From: Epiperipatus broadwayi
Taxonomy: Eukaryota > Onychophora > Udeonychophora > Euonychophora > Peripatidae
Assembly: GCA_028023455.1 (NCBI GenBank)
Contig: JAQFVV010006427.1
Location: 498,001 to 562,000, forward strand
Direction: 5' to 3'
Length of the DNA: 64,000 nucleotides
Shown: positions 1 through 12,665 of the stretch, piece after piece
How the letters are laid out: the number at the start of each line of letters is the position of its first letter
How positions within the stretch are numbered: the first letter of the stretch is position 1
The notes under the pieces: generated by a model
Database searches by the model: none
What the model was told of the DNA's origin: nothing
The model's input: the letters and a program-made list of their open reading frames with translations, nothing else
Translations under genes and position numbers: made by a program

Positions 1-2115
1 AATAATCTATTAAATTATACATCAAAAATATATTTCACAGTTAAACAAAATACAGTGTCTTTTTTATATCAAACATTTATAGTACTTTTTTAATTTTAGT
101 TTAAACTATGTGCATAATTAATTATTTAATACATTTTTATTATTTTTAAAATGCATGTAACTCTTTGAGGTGATATTTTTTTTTGTCTTCAGTATCTGTC
201 CAGTAGAAGACAAGTTTGAATATTCTACCTATGGACAAGTTAAAACTACTGATGGTACAGATAAAATAAAAAAATATATTAAATTTCATCAGAAAATATT
301 AAAAAAAAAATATCATTCTTATTTCATCTTCAATCTTGTTCTCTGGATATCTTAAAATAAAACTGACACTTTATCTATATAATTGAACTTCTTAAAATTT
401 TGCAGTTATCTTTTTTGAAATATGCATGATTAAAGAATATTATTTGAAAAATGATTGTAAATGTCATTTAGTATTGATGATAGTCATATAGGTAAATACT
501 ATGTAATCAAGAAAAGTCAGTAATGTGTAAAATTAAAGCATGTGTTACATTTTTAATTGTTATAGTACATATAAATAATTTTTATAAAAATAGAAATATC
601 TGTTCTATTTTTATTTTAAAAAGTCACAGCCAGATGATATAAACAGTGACCAATAAAAATAATAAACTATAAATGCTTTTTGCAGCAGAAATAAAAATAG
701 AACAGATATTTCCACTTCCTTAAAAGGATTTCAAGTATAACATTTGTTAAAAATTTTAAATTTATATATAAAACTTTCAAACAAATCATGACTGAACATA
801 TTTTTACTGTTTAACAAAGAAAATGTATTTAGTCAATTCATGAATTTTGCTAAAATAATAGTTTGATGATCATCAAAGATAAAAAGGTCTCTACCAATTA
901 TTATTTTATTTGAATTTAATAAGTTTTGGAAATCACAGTTGGTGGGTTAGAAGTATTGCATTTATATAAATACATTTTTTAGAAAAGTTTTTCATATTTT
1001 ATTAATGTTCATTTAATGTCACACTAAGAAATTTATATATTATAACACTAACTGAGCAATGATGGACGTTTGGTTATAAATCCAGGTTATTTAATAATAC
1101 GTTTTTAAAGAAAGATGTCCCTGAAGTTCTATTTCTAAATTATATAACTGTAAATGGTTATTAATAGGTATAAGAAACATAACCTGGACATAACTTTATA
1201 TCTATACCAAATTATACAACATGATATATAATTAAATATCTATCATCTTTGATTCTTTAATCTCAATGATAAAATAATATATATGTTTGTAAAAAGGAAT
1301 ATCTTTTTTATTATATTATTTAAATCAAAGCATCAGTTGTATACAATAGAGTTTACCTAAACTAAGTGTCTTATTATTAATCAGAATCAAGAGTATGCAT
1401 ATTATATGTACTATAATATTACAAGACAATCTTTAATAAATTTACCCTGGAATCAAATTGATATTTTATTGCACTTTAGGATAAATAAATTTATGATCTA
1501 TAATATTAACATTTTCATCTCAGGATATAATTAATATTCAAATGACATAAATATATGAAATTAGAAAGTATAATCTTACATTCAAATAAAATACTAAGTT
1601 TGATTTAAAAATAAAATAAAATAAACAATTTATTTTAATTTAAAACAAATTATTAAACATGCTTAGCATTATATATATATATATATATAGTAAAGATTTT
1701 TTTTAAAAATGTCAATATGTTAATGTATATAGATCTAATGACTTATGAAGTTACAATAAATACTTAAATATTATAATTTATGAGAATTAAGGGTAAATCT
1801 TTATTATGATTTTCATTAATGATCAATAAATTAATTACTTTTTAAATATATGTTTTTCAATGATTGATCAAATCATTACTTCAATATTTCTAAAATCTTA
1901 ATACCTCTTATGTAAGTATTTAATGTATACAGTATCTCATTTTATTATAATGAATCTACAGCAATAATTTGTCAAAAATATTCTATAGCTAGACATTTAC
2001 ACATACTACAAAAAATCAAGTGTTATTTATATATCTTACTTGATATAAGCAATTTGCATATTTAAGTTAAAAATATAATAAAATAATTAGTCTAGAATCT
2101 AATATATATATATTT
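1..2115. other. AT-rich non-coding stretch
   Basis: Almost entirely A and T with short homopolymers and a TA microsatellite near 1670-1690. Apart from the possible exon at 193-254 (listed separately) I see no coding signal, RNA gene or clear repeat unit here. Confidence 0.6.
193..254 (+). CDS. Possible small host exon (unidentified protein)
   Basis: A 62-base segment follows a strong acceptor-like sequence: a run of T, then GTCTTCAG ending at 192. In the frame that starts after one carried-over base it reads ICPVEDKFEYSTYGQVKTTD. Its balanced amino-acid mix is unlike the Lys/Ile/Phe/Asn-rich translations of the surrounding DNA. The only nearby donor is GTACAG at 255, which is weak. The open frame in fact runs on to a stop at 353, but beyond 254 it becomes low-complexity Lys/Tyr. 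I do not recognise the protein family. Seen: acceptor, open frame, composition. Inferred: that it is an exon on the plus strand, with its partners outside the window or across long introns. It could instead be a chance frame in an old repeat. Confidence 0.3.
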
Positions 2116-3410
2116 TTTAACATTTTCCACATCTTGCTAGGCCTCTGTATGCAATAAACTGCATTAGTTGATCAAGTTATGGAAAAGAAAAAAATGTTTA
2201 ATTTTTTTATTTCAAATAACATAACTATATTTCCTGATCAACTCTACCTAATTGCAAGCCAAATCAGTTTTTAATTTATTAATGAGGGTGTCAGAATCAT
2301 TAGAATCACTGATTCTGCATCAAACATATTGTAACTCATAAAGTAATAATTATACGATCAATCAGGATTAAAATTCCCGTTAAGTAGTAGAAGATATTCC
2401 CCTTTGACTTCATTAAGAAAATAAATCTACTTTGCAAAGTTACTTTATACACTAATTTGAATCTAAATAATCGATTGGAAAGGATTATGCATAACTAATT
2501 TAATAATTTGATTCAAATATTTTTTCTTGAAGTAGTAGCTAGTTTGTGTCTCTATTATTTTTTTGTGGTAAGTTTCATTCAACACTCAGTTTGTAAATCT
2601 TTCGATAAAAAATTATGAGATAAACATTTCATTTAAATTTCAGTTCATACAGCTTTATATAAAAGTTATGGCCATTAACTAACCAGTAAGTTTGAAATTT
2701 ATGTAGGTGATTGATCATATGGCATCCAATTCTCTCAATGTGAAGTCTGCAGTAGTTTTTTTTATGGTTTTATTCCTTTCAAGTCTCTGATCAGTATTTA
2801 AGTAGAGCCAGATGACGATTTAGGTGACTTTTCCCAAGAGAAAGTGTCAGAAAATGATAGAGTTCTACTCACTCATGGAGAATGGTTTCAGTTCATATCT
2901 AAGTGGACACATTTTATTATTTGTTTATTAAAAAAAATACAATGCACCTCAAATTGCTGAACACTCTCTGAAAAAAAAGACAATAGACCCTTTTCTAATC
3001 TATCAGCTCCTTTTATATCCCCAGATCTTTTTTAGAATTTCTGTGCATATTTCTTTTACCTTTTGTTTTTTTATTTTATAAACATCTACATTATTTCTTT
3101 TTTTTTACTACAAAATCTTCTTTCTCTTTATGAATTCCTGCCATCTTTAATTACCATTAGAAAGTCATTTCCGATAGTAATCTTTTACATTTGAAATTTC
3201 CTTTCACTATTTGGATCAATTATTAGGTATGCACTTTCCAATATTGAATTTATTTTAATTAAATTACAAAAAATAAAAATTAACCTTTCATCGTATGTTT
3301 TTTTTTTTTTTAAAAATTGTATCATGAAAAAAAAATTAAAGATCGGGTTCTTTCTCTCTTTTTTTAAAATGAATATCAAATAGCAATTTGCACCATATAT
3401 ATAAATAAAT
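2116..3410 (-). repeat. Left long direct repeat (putative 3' LTR)
   Basis: Matches 5143-6559 over its whole length, roughly 90% by eye. The shared core begins at CTAGGCCTCTGTATGCA (2137) and ends at ATAAATAAA (3409). A weaker match continues left to TTTAACATT at 2116. It lacks about 125 bases found near 5512-5640 in the other copy. The small frames inside it are not genes. Confidence 0.7.
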
Positions 3411-3539
3411 CGTACAATTCTACCAGGGCAGGGGAATGAGAATAAAATAGGGGTTTAACTAATTTTATTCTTGTTTTAAGTCTGTATTCTGGTTTTTTTT
3501 GTATTAGTATGCTGATGTATTTTTGTAGACTCAATCACA

Positions 3540-4700
3540 CATAATGTGCAGTTTAATTAACACCCACTTTTGGGTCTAACATGGCAGGAATGATTTGCAC
3601 ATTCATCTGTATCCTTTGTGCTCAAGCATATTGTTAACAATAAGAAGCCCAAGTTATAAGCAGCAATGAGCATTGCTCATCATTTTGAGTCTTATAGTAT
3701 TTACTTTGACTTCTAAACTCTTCATCTGGAAATGGTGGTTTTACACAGATTCCTTTCCCTTTATTTTTAGTTAGGGACCCCTTATCTTTCCTTTGATTTC
3801 CAGGACTCTCAGTAAATGCCATTGTGTTCAGTTGTAGTCGACCCTTCTGGTTCAGTATTTTGTCAAAATATTTAGGACTTGACTCTTCTCCAGCCTTGTC
3901 ATTCTCTAAAGCTCTAAGTAATTCTACCATTCCCTTTACTGTCTCACATCCAGTACTTATCAACAGATGCCCCATGGGATCTGAAATTTTTTTGCATAAT
4001 CTTGATAATTTGCTTCTCTGTCAACTTGCACTCCATCAGTGCTCACAGTTGTGCTACTTGTTTCCAAAAGAATGGTACATAACACCCTTCTGTTCTATAT
4101 TTTTCTTGCAACACTTTATTCTTAATTCTCTCTTGATGGTCCTTGTTCCAATAACATTTAATTAATATTTGTCCATACTGAGTAAAGTTATTTGGTTTTT
4201 AAACAAAAATTCCCACCAAGCTTGTGCTGTCCCTTGTAAATGATTAACTGCCACTATTAGATTCAAGTCTTCCAACATGGGGTTTATCATGAAGTACACC
4301 TGCAGGCTATTTAGGTGTTCTACAAGTGATTCTCCATCTTGTCCATAGAAAATTTTTATTTTCAAAAAAGTTTTTACCACACTTGGCACATTTTCTCTAT
4401 TTTTTATAAGTTTTATCTCTTGGCTTTTCTGTTTATCGGATCTCAATTCTATCACTTCTGTGCTCTGCAATCCTTTCTTTATTTTCTCATCTACTACCTT
4501 TATTAACTATTCTGTCATTTTTTAATTTCTACCCTTATTTCTTTTTTCAATTCTCTGACTACCTCTGCCATTTCTTTCTTTATATTTTCTTTGAATTCTG
4601 TCATGATTTTGTATAATAGTATTTTTATTAAGGGTTCCATGCCCTCTTTCAATTCGTTTTTGCCTTCAGCCATATTTCGTATATTTTTACCACTTCTCAA
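3540..4700 (-). pseudogene. Broken gag-like gene of LTR element
   Basis: Three frames in a row on the minus strand look like one decayed gag. 4700-4515 (61 aa) is Lys/Glu-rich and coiled-coil-like. 4470-4162 (102 aa) carries the capsid-type pattern FYGQDGESLVEHLNSLQVYF followed by LQGTAQAWWEFL, as in Ty3-type and related retrotransposon Gag. 3975-3634 (113 aa) is basic and Ser/Thr/Gly-rich, as is common before a nucleocapsid. Below 3634 the frame is interrupted by stops, but Cys-containing remnants (DECANHSC) suggest a ruined zinc knuckle. In a working element Gag packages the RNA into cytoplasmic particles. Here stops and shifts between the pieces make it non-functional. The capsid assignment rests on the WW-containing motif and on its position between LTR-like repeats. 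The subfamily is not determined. Confidence 0.6.
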
Positions 4701-5123
4701 TGTTATATTTGGCTGTGTAGCTTATATTTGCTATTGTACACAAAATTTTAACTTTATTAATTGTCAAGATATAAATTCAATATTTTATTTTGCTTTGCTA
4801 ATAAATTCATTCACTGCCACTTCTCCCTTTTATTACCCTATAATCTCCCATATCTCTCTATCTTTACCATCATTACTAGCCTTTGATCAGTTTTATTTAC
4901 TTTTATTATTTAATTTATGCACTATTATTTTGTTTCAATATAGTCTTATTTAAAATCTTACACTCTTATCCTACTCTTAAAAACACTTTTATAATCATAT
5001 ACAATAACTTTTTAGATGTGCACACTACTCGTAGTCATATTTATTTTCCAGCTACAGATATTAAATTCTCAGTTTTATGCCATTTTTAAATTTTCTCAGG
5101 TTGTGTTTTTTTTTTTTTTGTAG

Positions 5124-5141
5124 TCTCAAGTTGGGCTGCCA
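5124..5141 (-). promoter_or_regulatory. Primer-binding-site-like sequence
   Basis: Read on the minus strand the site is TGGCAGCCCAACTTGAGA. It lies two bases from the putative end of the right LTR, which ends in ..TTACA on this strand. A TGG start directly inside the 5' LTR is what a tRNA-primed minus-strand start needs. The matching tRNA was not identified. Confidence 0.4.
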
Positions 5142-5142
5142 T

Positions 5143-6559
5143 TGTAACATTGTCCGTGTATTTCTAGGCCTCTGTATGCAACAAACTGCATGAGTTGATC
5201 AAATTATTGAAAAGAAAAAAATGTTCCATATTTTATTTAAAAAAACATAATTATATTTTTTGATCAACTCCAACTAGAAATTGTTTCGAGTACAATTGTG
5301 AGCTAAATCAGTTTTTAATTTATAAATGAGGGCACCAGAGTAATTAGACTCACTGATTCTGCATCAAACATATTGTAACTCATAAAGTAGTAACTATATG
5401 ATCAGGATCAAAATTCCCACTAAGTAGTAGAAGATATTCCTCTTTGACTTAATTAAGAAAATAAATCTACTTACCAAAGGTACTTTATACACTAATTTGA
5501 ATTTAAATAATCAAATTTAAAACTTAAATATAATAACATTATTAATTTTATACACATACAATAAAAGTTATATTAGTAATAAAGGTTTATTATAGCCCAT
5601 CAAACATCTAATATTTATGATAACAAAAAAAATTATAATATTGGAAATGATTATTCATAACTAATTTAATAATTTGATTCAAATATTTCTTCTTGAAGAA
5701 GTAGCTAGTTTGTGTCACTTTTATTTTTTGTGGTAACAGTTTCATTCAACACTCAGTTCATAAATCTTTGGATAAAAATTATGAGACAAACATTTCATTT
5801 AAATTTCAGTTCATGCAGCTTTATATAAAAGTTATGGCCATTAACTTACTGGTAAGTTTGAAATTTATGTCCAATTCTCTCAATGTGTAGTCTGCAGTAG
5901 TTTTTTTTATTGTTTTATTCCTTCCAAGTCTCTGATCAGTATTTAAGTAAAGCCAGATGACAATTTAGGTGACTTTTCCTAAAAGAAAGTGTCAGCAAAT
6001 GATAAAGTTCTACACACTCATGGAGAATGGTTTCAGTTCATATCTAAGTGAACACATTTTATTATTTTTTTTATTAAAAAAAATACAACGCACCTCAAAT
6101 TGCTCAACAATCTTTGAAAAAAAAAGACTAAAGATCCCTTTCCAATCTGTCAACTCCTTTTATATCCCCAGATCTTTTTTAGAAGTTCTATGCATATTTC
6201 TTTTACCTTTTGTTTTTTTATTTTATAAACTTCTACATTATTTTTTTTTACTACAAAATCTCCTTTCTCTTTATGAATTCCTGCCTTCTTTAATTACCAT
6301 TAGAAAGTCATTTCCGATAGTAATCTTTTACATTTGAAATTTCCTTTCATTATTTGAATCAATTATTCAGTATGCACTTTCCAATATTAAATTTATTTAA
6401 ATTAAATTATAAAAAAGAAAAATTAAGTTTTCATTGTATGTTTTTCTTTAAAAAAAATTGTATTACAAAAAAAAAAATTAAAGATCGGGTACTCTCTCTC
6501 TTTTTTTTAAATGAAGTACAATATCAAATAGCAATTTGTACCATATATATAAATAAACA
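5143..6559 (-). repeat. Right long direct repeat (putative 5' LTR)
   Basis: Partner of 2116-3410. On the plus strand it begins TGTAACATTG and ends AAATAAACA, which gives TG...CA ends. It carries about 125 extra bases (about 5512-5640) against the left copy. Promoter activity would be expected here but no clear TATA/initiator can be picked out in such AT-rich DNA. The reading frames inside (e.g. 5969-6337) are chance frames shared with the other repeat. Confidence 0.65.
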
Positions 6560-9500
6560 TTACTATATATATATATATTGTATCCTTTTCTTAAAGGAAA
6601 AACTGCTGAACTAAAAAATCCTGCTAACTAGCATATTAACTATAGTGAACTAAAATTGGGTTATATAAACAATGACTATTAAAATAATATTGTTCTGCTT
6701 AGTTCAAAATACATTACTATGATGCAATATCTAATAAAATAATATTTTTCAATATTTAAATTTAAGAAGACTTATTGAATTAAAATATCATAGCACTTAG
6801 TTTCATAATAAATAATTAGTGTCCCAACTATAATACTCAATTTATTGATTTCAATAATAAATTTAACTTATAAATTTGCTCAATATTATAAATAAAATAA
6901 GGTTTCATCACAATAACAAACATAATTATAAAATTTTTATCATGAGACATTCAGTAAGTTACACTGGCCTAAACATTATGAATACATCCCTAAAGATACA
7001 ATAAAGTATATAATTTTATTTATTGATTTGATCAATAGCAAGTCCTTTTAAAAACATAGAAGATATTCAAAAGTCATTTTTGCAATCTGTTTTTAAATAC
7101 ATCATTCTTAAAATATAAGTCCATTTTTATTACCTTCAAGTATATAATAAACAGACATTCATCATACTATAAAACATTTTAAATTCAGTTTTTAAACTTA
7201 GATGCAGAGTCTTAATTTACTTTTCTTTCAAATTTAACATTACAATAAAATTTTTTAATAAATATCTGATTTCTTTTAATTGACTTTTATAAATTATTTT
7301 CACTGTAATATGATAAAGTTATTGCAAAAAAAGTTCACTCACTTCAGACATATTATTTATAAAAGTTTCAAAGTCTTTACACAAATCTCCAGTATTGCAG
7401 TATATTCCATGACATTTAGTGGTCATAATCCCAATATTTAAGTAGCCACTATCACATTCCATATAATTATTGAGGTTCTAAGCTAAGTTCAAGTAAGAAT
7501 AGACTGACAGGAAAATTTGGTGTTTAGTGAATCATTATTTAAATAGTTATTCAAATTATATTTTTTAAAAACACTTTTAAGTAAATGAAAATAAAAGAAA
7601 TTACTACTATCACAATAACAAAATATAGTTGTAAATTTTAAACTAAATCTGTCTTAATCCAAATCTATAAATCACTGTATCATTGAAAATCACTAAATCA
7701 CTGAAATTTTTGTCTAGACTGGCTTCAACATCTTTTTTTATACTGGTCTTAATCCATTTGATTTCATTGGTCAATACTGCTTATAGAAATATTCTAATTT
7801 ACATAAATACATCAATATCATTTTTAAAATTACGTTTTAAAATTATGAGCATCGATTATTAAATATCACATTTTTAATACCATAAATATTAAATATTTTA
7901 TCTAAAAATTAAATATCTCTATTCAAACAATTTTTAATATTTAAATAACCTGAAATTGACTTAAAATAAAATATTACATAATGATAATAATTTTAGCTAT
8001 TTACTTTGCTAATATTATCTCTAGACTTAAAAATTTGTTACATATTATTATGTATCAAACTTTTGTTAACAAGCTAAAATTTAAAGTTTTCTTTTCCTAT
8101 CTTTTTGTAAGTCTACATATTCACAAAATCACCTCTGATCATGATATTTTCAGCACACTTTAAACTAATATTAAATTAATTTACCATTTAAATAATATTT
8201 TAACAAAATAATTACTTTAAACCTATAAATATTTACTGCTGTAATTAAGCTATTCTATCTCTGTAGTATTTTTAAATAAAATAAATAGAAATAAATATTA
8301 TCTTTTAGACAATTTACTGTATCATTTTATTATTTAATTCATCTTAAAATGGTTTCAAACTATCTAATATATTTTTATAAGCCACTATGTACTGAGTTTG
8401 TACCCCTACTACATATAATATCAAAATTATATTCTAAAAATAAGATAAATTTAAAATGTTTTTAAATATAACAATTTTCCAACCCTACATAACTGTCTAT
8501 ACCTATTATAAAGGCTACAATATATACATATAATTCTAGCTATTAAAACTTCACTTAAATTACATTTTTTTATGTTATTAAATCTCATATAGAAAATTTA
8601 AGTTAATTTAATCAATCTCAGAAACCTATTACAACAAAATTTCATATTATAAATGTAATTTTCCCTAATTCCTATTGTATTGTTAAATGTATATATACAA
8701 ATTAATCTACTTAATTAAAATTCAATGAGTTTGTAATAACAATATTAATGATAATAATAATAAATAAAAATTTTAATTACCTTATAAGTTTGTTTCCTTT
8801 GTCAATGCTGTAAAGAATATAATATATATTTTTATAATTGACTTAAAAATTTATTTTTTGAATGCAGTAATAAAATTATTATATATATATTTTACTTTTT
8901 TTTGTAACAAAAGAATGCAAAAGCCTCCAATAGAGTCTCCTCCACTTTTATTCTTCTAGAAGTTTTCAGAAATTACTAAAAGCTGGAAAAAGTATTGAAT
9001 CCTGATTGATGTTGTAAAATATTGAAGTGACCTGATGAATAAAAAAATGGCAATTACTTGCTGACATTGTTTTATCTTTATTGTTCTTGCTTTTTAAGTA
9101 CATAGATGGTATGACAGGCTAACATCTGCAGTGTAGCTAGTTCCTGGATTCCAATTTATTCCTTTCAGCTAAACTATTTCTTTAGTTAACAGCAACTAAA
9201 GTAAAACTGCTATTCTTTTAATAAAGAGACAGAAAAAACAGTTAGTTTTTTTTGTTTAACTGCTATCCCTATTAAAAATAGCCAGTGAACTGTTTTCCTT
9301 GACAATGGATCTAACAGTGCATAAAAAACAAACCATCAAACTTAAAATACATCATTGTTCAGTTTTTTTTTTAAAAAATCATTAAAACAAATTTACAATA
9401 AATATTACTATAGGTTTTTTTTAATTAACTTAATATAATAAAATCAATTTTTCATTTTTTGTCATTTTTTAAATAATTGACTTTTAATAATATTCATCTG

Positions 9501-9676
9501 ACCTAGAACATATTTTATTATCTTGATATTTTGTTATTTCAAATATTATTAACAAGAAACATTATTTAAACAAAGCACTTATTTATTTAAAAAATTAGCT
9601 TAGTTTAATTCTATAACCAAAGTCTTTTAAATAATACAATATAAATTACCATCATAATATACAAAACTATTTTCAG
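6560..9676. other. AT-rich non-coding stretch
   Basis: No gene is seen. The TA run at about 6563-6580 adjoins the LTR element. 8880-9350 is slightly less AT-rich and may be an old repeat, but I could not match it to anything else in the window. Confidence 0.55.
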
Positions 9677-9720
9677 TAGTTGTACTGATTGTGTAATGTG
9701 GCCACTAGATGATGCTGCAG
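9677..9720 (+). repeat. 43-bp motif, inverted copy at 14640-14690
   Basis: The stretch from GTTGTACTGATTGTG to CTAGATGATGCTGCAG matches the minus strand just upstream of the LINE at about 14640-14690 with about six differences, all transitions. The two copies face each other across the foldback and the LINE, as terminal repeats of an outer element would. The core CCACTAGATG resembles a CTCF-type site and also recurs as CACTAGATGG at 16680 and 42322. Confidence 0.5.
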
Positions 9721-9748
9721 TACCATCAATAACTGCCAAGAAGCCTGT

Positions 9749-12542
9749 AAGTGATAAATTTCGATTCAAAAGTCACTTAAATTGACAAATTAAAATGCCT
9801 AAGGCAAAGTAAATTGAACAAATTATTCTAAAATGCAAATTAAAAAATACCCAAGAAAACACTATGAAATTTGAATTACAAAAACATCGGTGAAAATATA
9901 TCAAATGCAACACCACCCCCTCCATAGAATGAAGAATTCTTTGCTAAAATGGATAAAGTATAAAGCAAAATAAATCAAACAAATCCTTCTAAAATACAAA
10001 TTAAAAAAAAAAAGTCAAATGCAACAACCCCCTCCCCCCCAGAATGAAGAAGTTTTGGCTGAAATGGATAAAGTATAAAGCAAAATAAATTGAAGAAATC
10101 CTTCTAAAATACAAATTAAAAAATAAAATGCTATAAAATTCGAATTACAAAAACAGAAATTGGTCAAAATGCTTCAAATGCAACACCACACCCGAATTAA
10201 GAATTTCTATCCAAAAATAGCTGAAGTGGGTAAATTCAAATGCCTAAATCAAACAAATCCTTCTAAAAAAATACAAATTACAAAAAAAACAAGAAAATGC
10301 TATGAAATTTGAATTAGAATACAACAAAAAAAACCTTTAATGGTAAATGTCAAAAAAAAATTAATGAAGCTTTATTAATGGCAGATGGGACTTCATTAAT
10401 GGTGGGAGTTACAAAAACAGAATTTAATCAATATTTAGATTTCAATATTTGCAATATACATTTGTGATCAGATTCCAAAGCAGTGATTTATATAAACTAA
10501 AAAGCAATAAAAACACTTTATCAAATTAATTATTCTCTGCTTTAAGATTATGGCAAATCATAAAAAATAAGTACTTTTCAAAAAGATTCCAAATCAATGG
10601 TTTATATAAACTAAAAAGCAATAAGAATATTGCACAAGAGCTTTTATACTTCCCTAGGCTTCTATATATTAAATTAATTATTTTCTGTTTTGAAATTATG
10701 GCATATCATTTAAATAGATTTATATATATATTGCAGGAAAAATATTACCCAATTTTCTTCAAGGCTGACTTTCCCAGTATTTGTAATAGGTTTGCAGCAC
10801 TTCCAGGCTCAGTTCATGCCATTTGCACTATGATGAGTTGATCATCCATGATGTCCTGCCTTGTTTACAACTCTTTTTATTTAAAATTATAAAATTTAGC
10901 TTTCTATTGTTAAATTTCTTAACATAGCACTTTTATCAAAGGCAATCCCCAAGTGAATAACAGCAGATTAAAAAAATAATTTAACAAAAGATGGGGACTG
11001 AACAGTACTTAGCAAACCGTTATTAAAGAATGTTGCAAATTGAAATGTGATATAATAGGCCTCTCCTCTCACATTAAAAAATATAGGCACAAGCTTTAGC
11101 AAACAATTATTTAAAAAATATAGTTCCACAAAATATAACAACCCAATGCAGCTTAAAATAAGTGATTCTTCAGCATTTTGCCAAAGCTAAAATACATTTC
11201 TTAAAAATATATTTTAGTGCCATAGTCTGTGCACAGTATATATATATAAGATGAATATTTAATTATGTTTTATTTAAAGAACGTTGCAAATGCCCCTATA
11301 TTTTTTAATGTGAGAGGCCTATTACATCACATTTTAATTTGCAACTTTCTTTAAATAATTGTTTCCTAGGTACTGTTCAATCCTCATCTTCTGTTAAATT
11401 ATTTTTTTAATCTGCTGTTATTCACTTGGGGATTGTCTTTGACAAAGTGCTAAGTTAAGAAATTTAACAATAGAAAGCTAAATTTTATAATTTTAAATAA
11501 AGAAGAGTTGTAAACAAGATAGGACATCATGGATGATCAACTAATCATAGTGCAAATTGCATGAACTGAGCCTGGAAGTGCTGCAAACCTATTACAAATA
11601 CTGGGCAAGTCAGCCTTGAAGAAAATTGGGTAATATTTTTCTTGCAATATCTATAGCTCTATTTAAATGATATGCTGTAATTTCACAGCAGAGAATAATA
11701 ATTTTGATAAATAGAAGCCTGGGATGAGGGTATAAAAACTCTCATGCAATGTTCTTATTGCTTTTTATTTTATATAAATGGTTGCTTTGGAATCTTTTTG
11801 AAAAGTACTTGTTTTTGATGATTTGCCATAATTTCAAGTCAGAGATAATTAATTTGATAAAGGGTTCTTATTGCTTTTTAGTTTATATAAATTGCTGCTT
11901 TGGAATCAGATGACAGATGCATATTTGCAAATGTTAAAAGCTAAATATTGATGAAATTTTGTTTTTGTAACTCCCACCATTAATGAGAACCCATCCACCA
12001 TTAATGAAGTTTCGTTAATTTTTTTTATATATATCATTAAAGTTTTTCTGTTTTTGTTGTCATTCGAATTTCATAGCATTTTCCTGTTGTTGTTTTTTTT
12101 TTTTTTTGTAATTTATACTTTAAAAGGATTTGTTCAATTTAGGCATTTTAATTTGTCCATTTCAGCTATTTTTGGATAGAAATTTTTCATTGGGTGAGGG
12201 TTGCATTTGAAGCATTTTTACCAATTTTTGTTTTTGTAATTCAAATTTTATAGCATTTTCTTGGTTTTTTTTAATTTGTATTGTAGAAAGATGTGATCAA
12301 TTTATTTTTCCTTATTCATTATACTTTGTCCACTTTTGCAATGAATACTTCACTCTATGTGTGAGTGGTGGGGGGTGTTTGATGTATTTTCATTGATTTC
12401 TGTTTTTGTAATTCAAATTTCATAGTATTTTCTTGGTTTTTTTTCTTTTAATTGTATTTTAGAAGAATTTGTTAGATTTACTTTGCCTCAGGCATTTTAA
12501 TTTGTCAATTTATGTGACTTTCAGGTAAAAATCTATCACTTC
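9749..12542. mobile_element. Foldback element with ~1.3 kb inverted arms
   Basis: The left arm 9749-11088 is the reverse complement of the right arm 11294-12542 (roughly 85% by eye), around a 205-bp centre. Outer ends read AAGTGATA on the left and TATCACTT on the right. The outer part of each arm is built of short tandem units: the anchor TTCTAAAATACAAATT or close variants recurs near 9824, 9986, 10101 and 10260 on the left, and three times on the right. Arms with internal tandem repeats are typical of Foldback-type DNA elements. No transposase frame is present, so it would be non-autonomous. Its left edge abuts a splice-donor-like GTAAGT at 9747. Confidence 0.7.
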
Positions 12543-12552
12543 CAAACTTTTT

Positions 12553-12572
12553 AGTGATGTGATGTGATGTAT
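12553..12572 (-). repeat. Pentamer tail of LINE, (ACATC)n
   Basis: On the plus strand GTGATGTGATGTGATGT, that is three ACATC-type units on the LINE's coding strand, about 90 bases after its stop codon. Short tandem tails in place of poly(A) mark several non-LTR clades. The tail ends 10 bases from the foldback edge. Confidence 0.5.
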
Positions 12573-12665
12573 TATGGCTTCTCCTTAAACGAAGTCAAGA
12601 ATATCTCAGCAATTATGCCCAGATAAACCTGTTAGCCACTTTATTTTACATTCCCCACTCTAAAT

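Larger units (their letters stand above)
2116..6559 (-). mobile_element. Non-autonomous LTR-type retroelement, gag only
   Basis: Two long direct repeats (2116-3410 and 5143-6559) enclose about 1.7 kb that holds a broken gag-like gene on the minus strand. On that strand the 5' repeat is the right-hand one. It is followed by a primer-binding-site-like sequence starting TGG (5141 down to 5124). No protease, reverse transcriptase, RNase H or integrase can be found in the internal part, so the element would depend on enzymes from elsewhere. A purine-rich tract before the left repeat is not seen on the expected strand, which is a weakness of this reading. Flanks on both sides are TA-rich, so a target-site duplication cannot be read. 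Confidence 0.65.

Noticed and set aside
5969-6614. Frames of 122 and 86 aa
   Set aside because: They lie within the right long repeat, in the strand opposite to gag, and are not kept open in the left repeat.
9677-9746. Exon-like 70-base segment with TTTTCAG acceptor, GTAAGT donor and open frame (CVMWPLDDAA)
   Set aside because: Its first 43 bases are repeated in inverse at 14640-14690 beside the LINE, and the donor lies at the edge of the foldback. It is more likely a repeat fragment.
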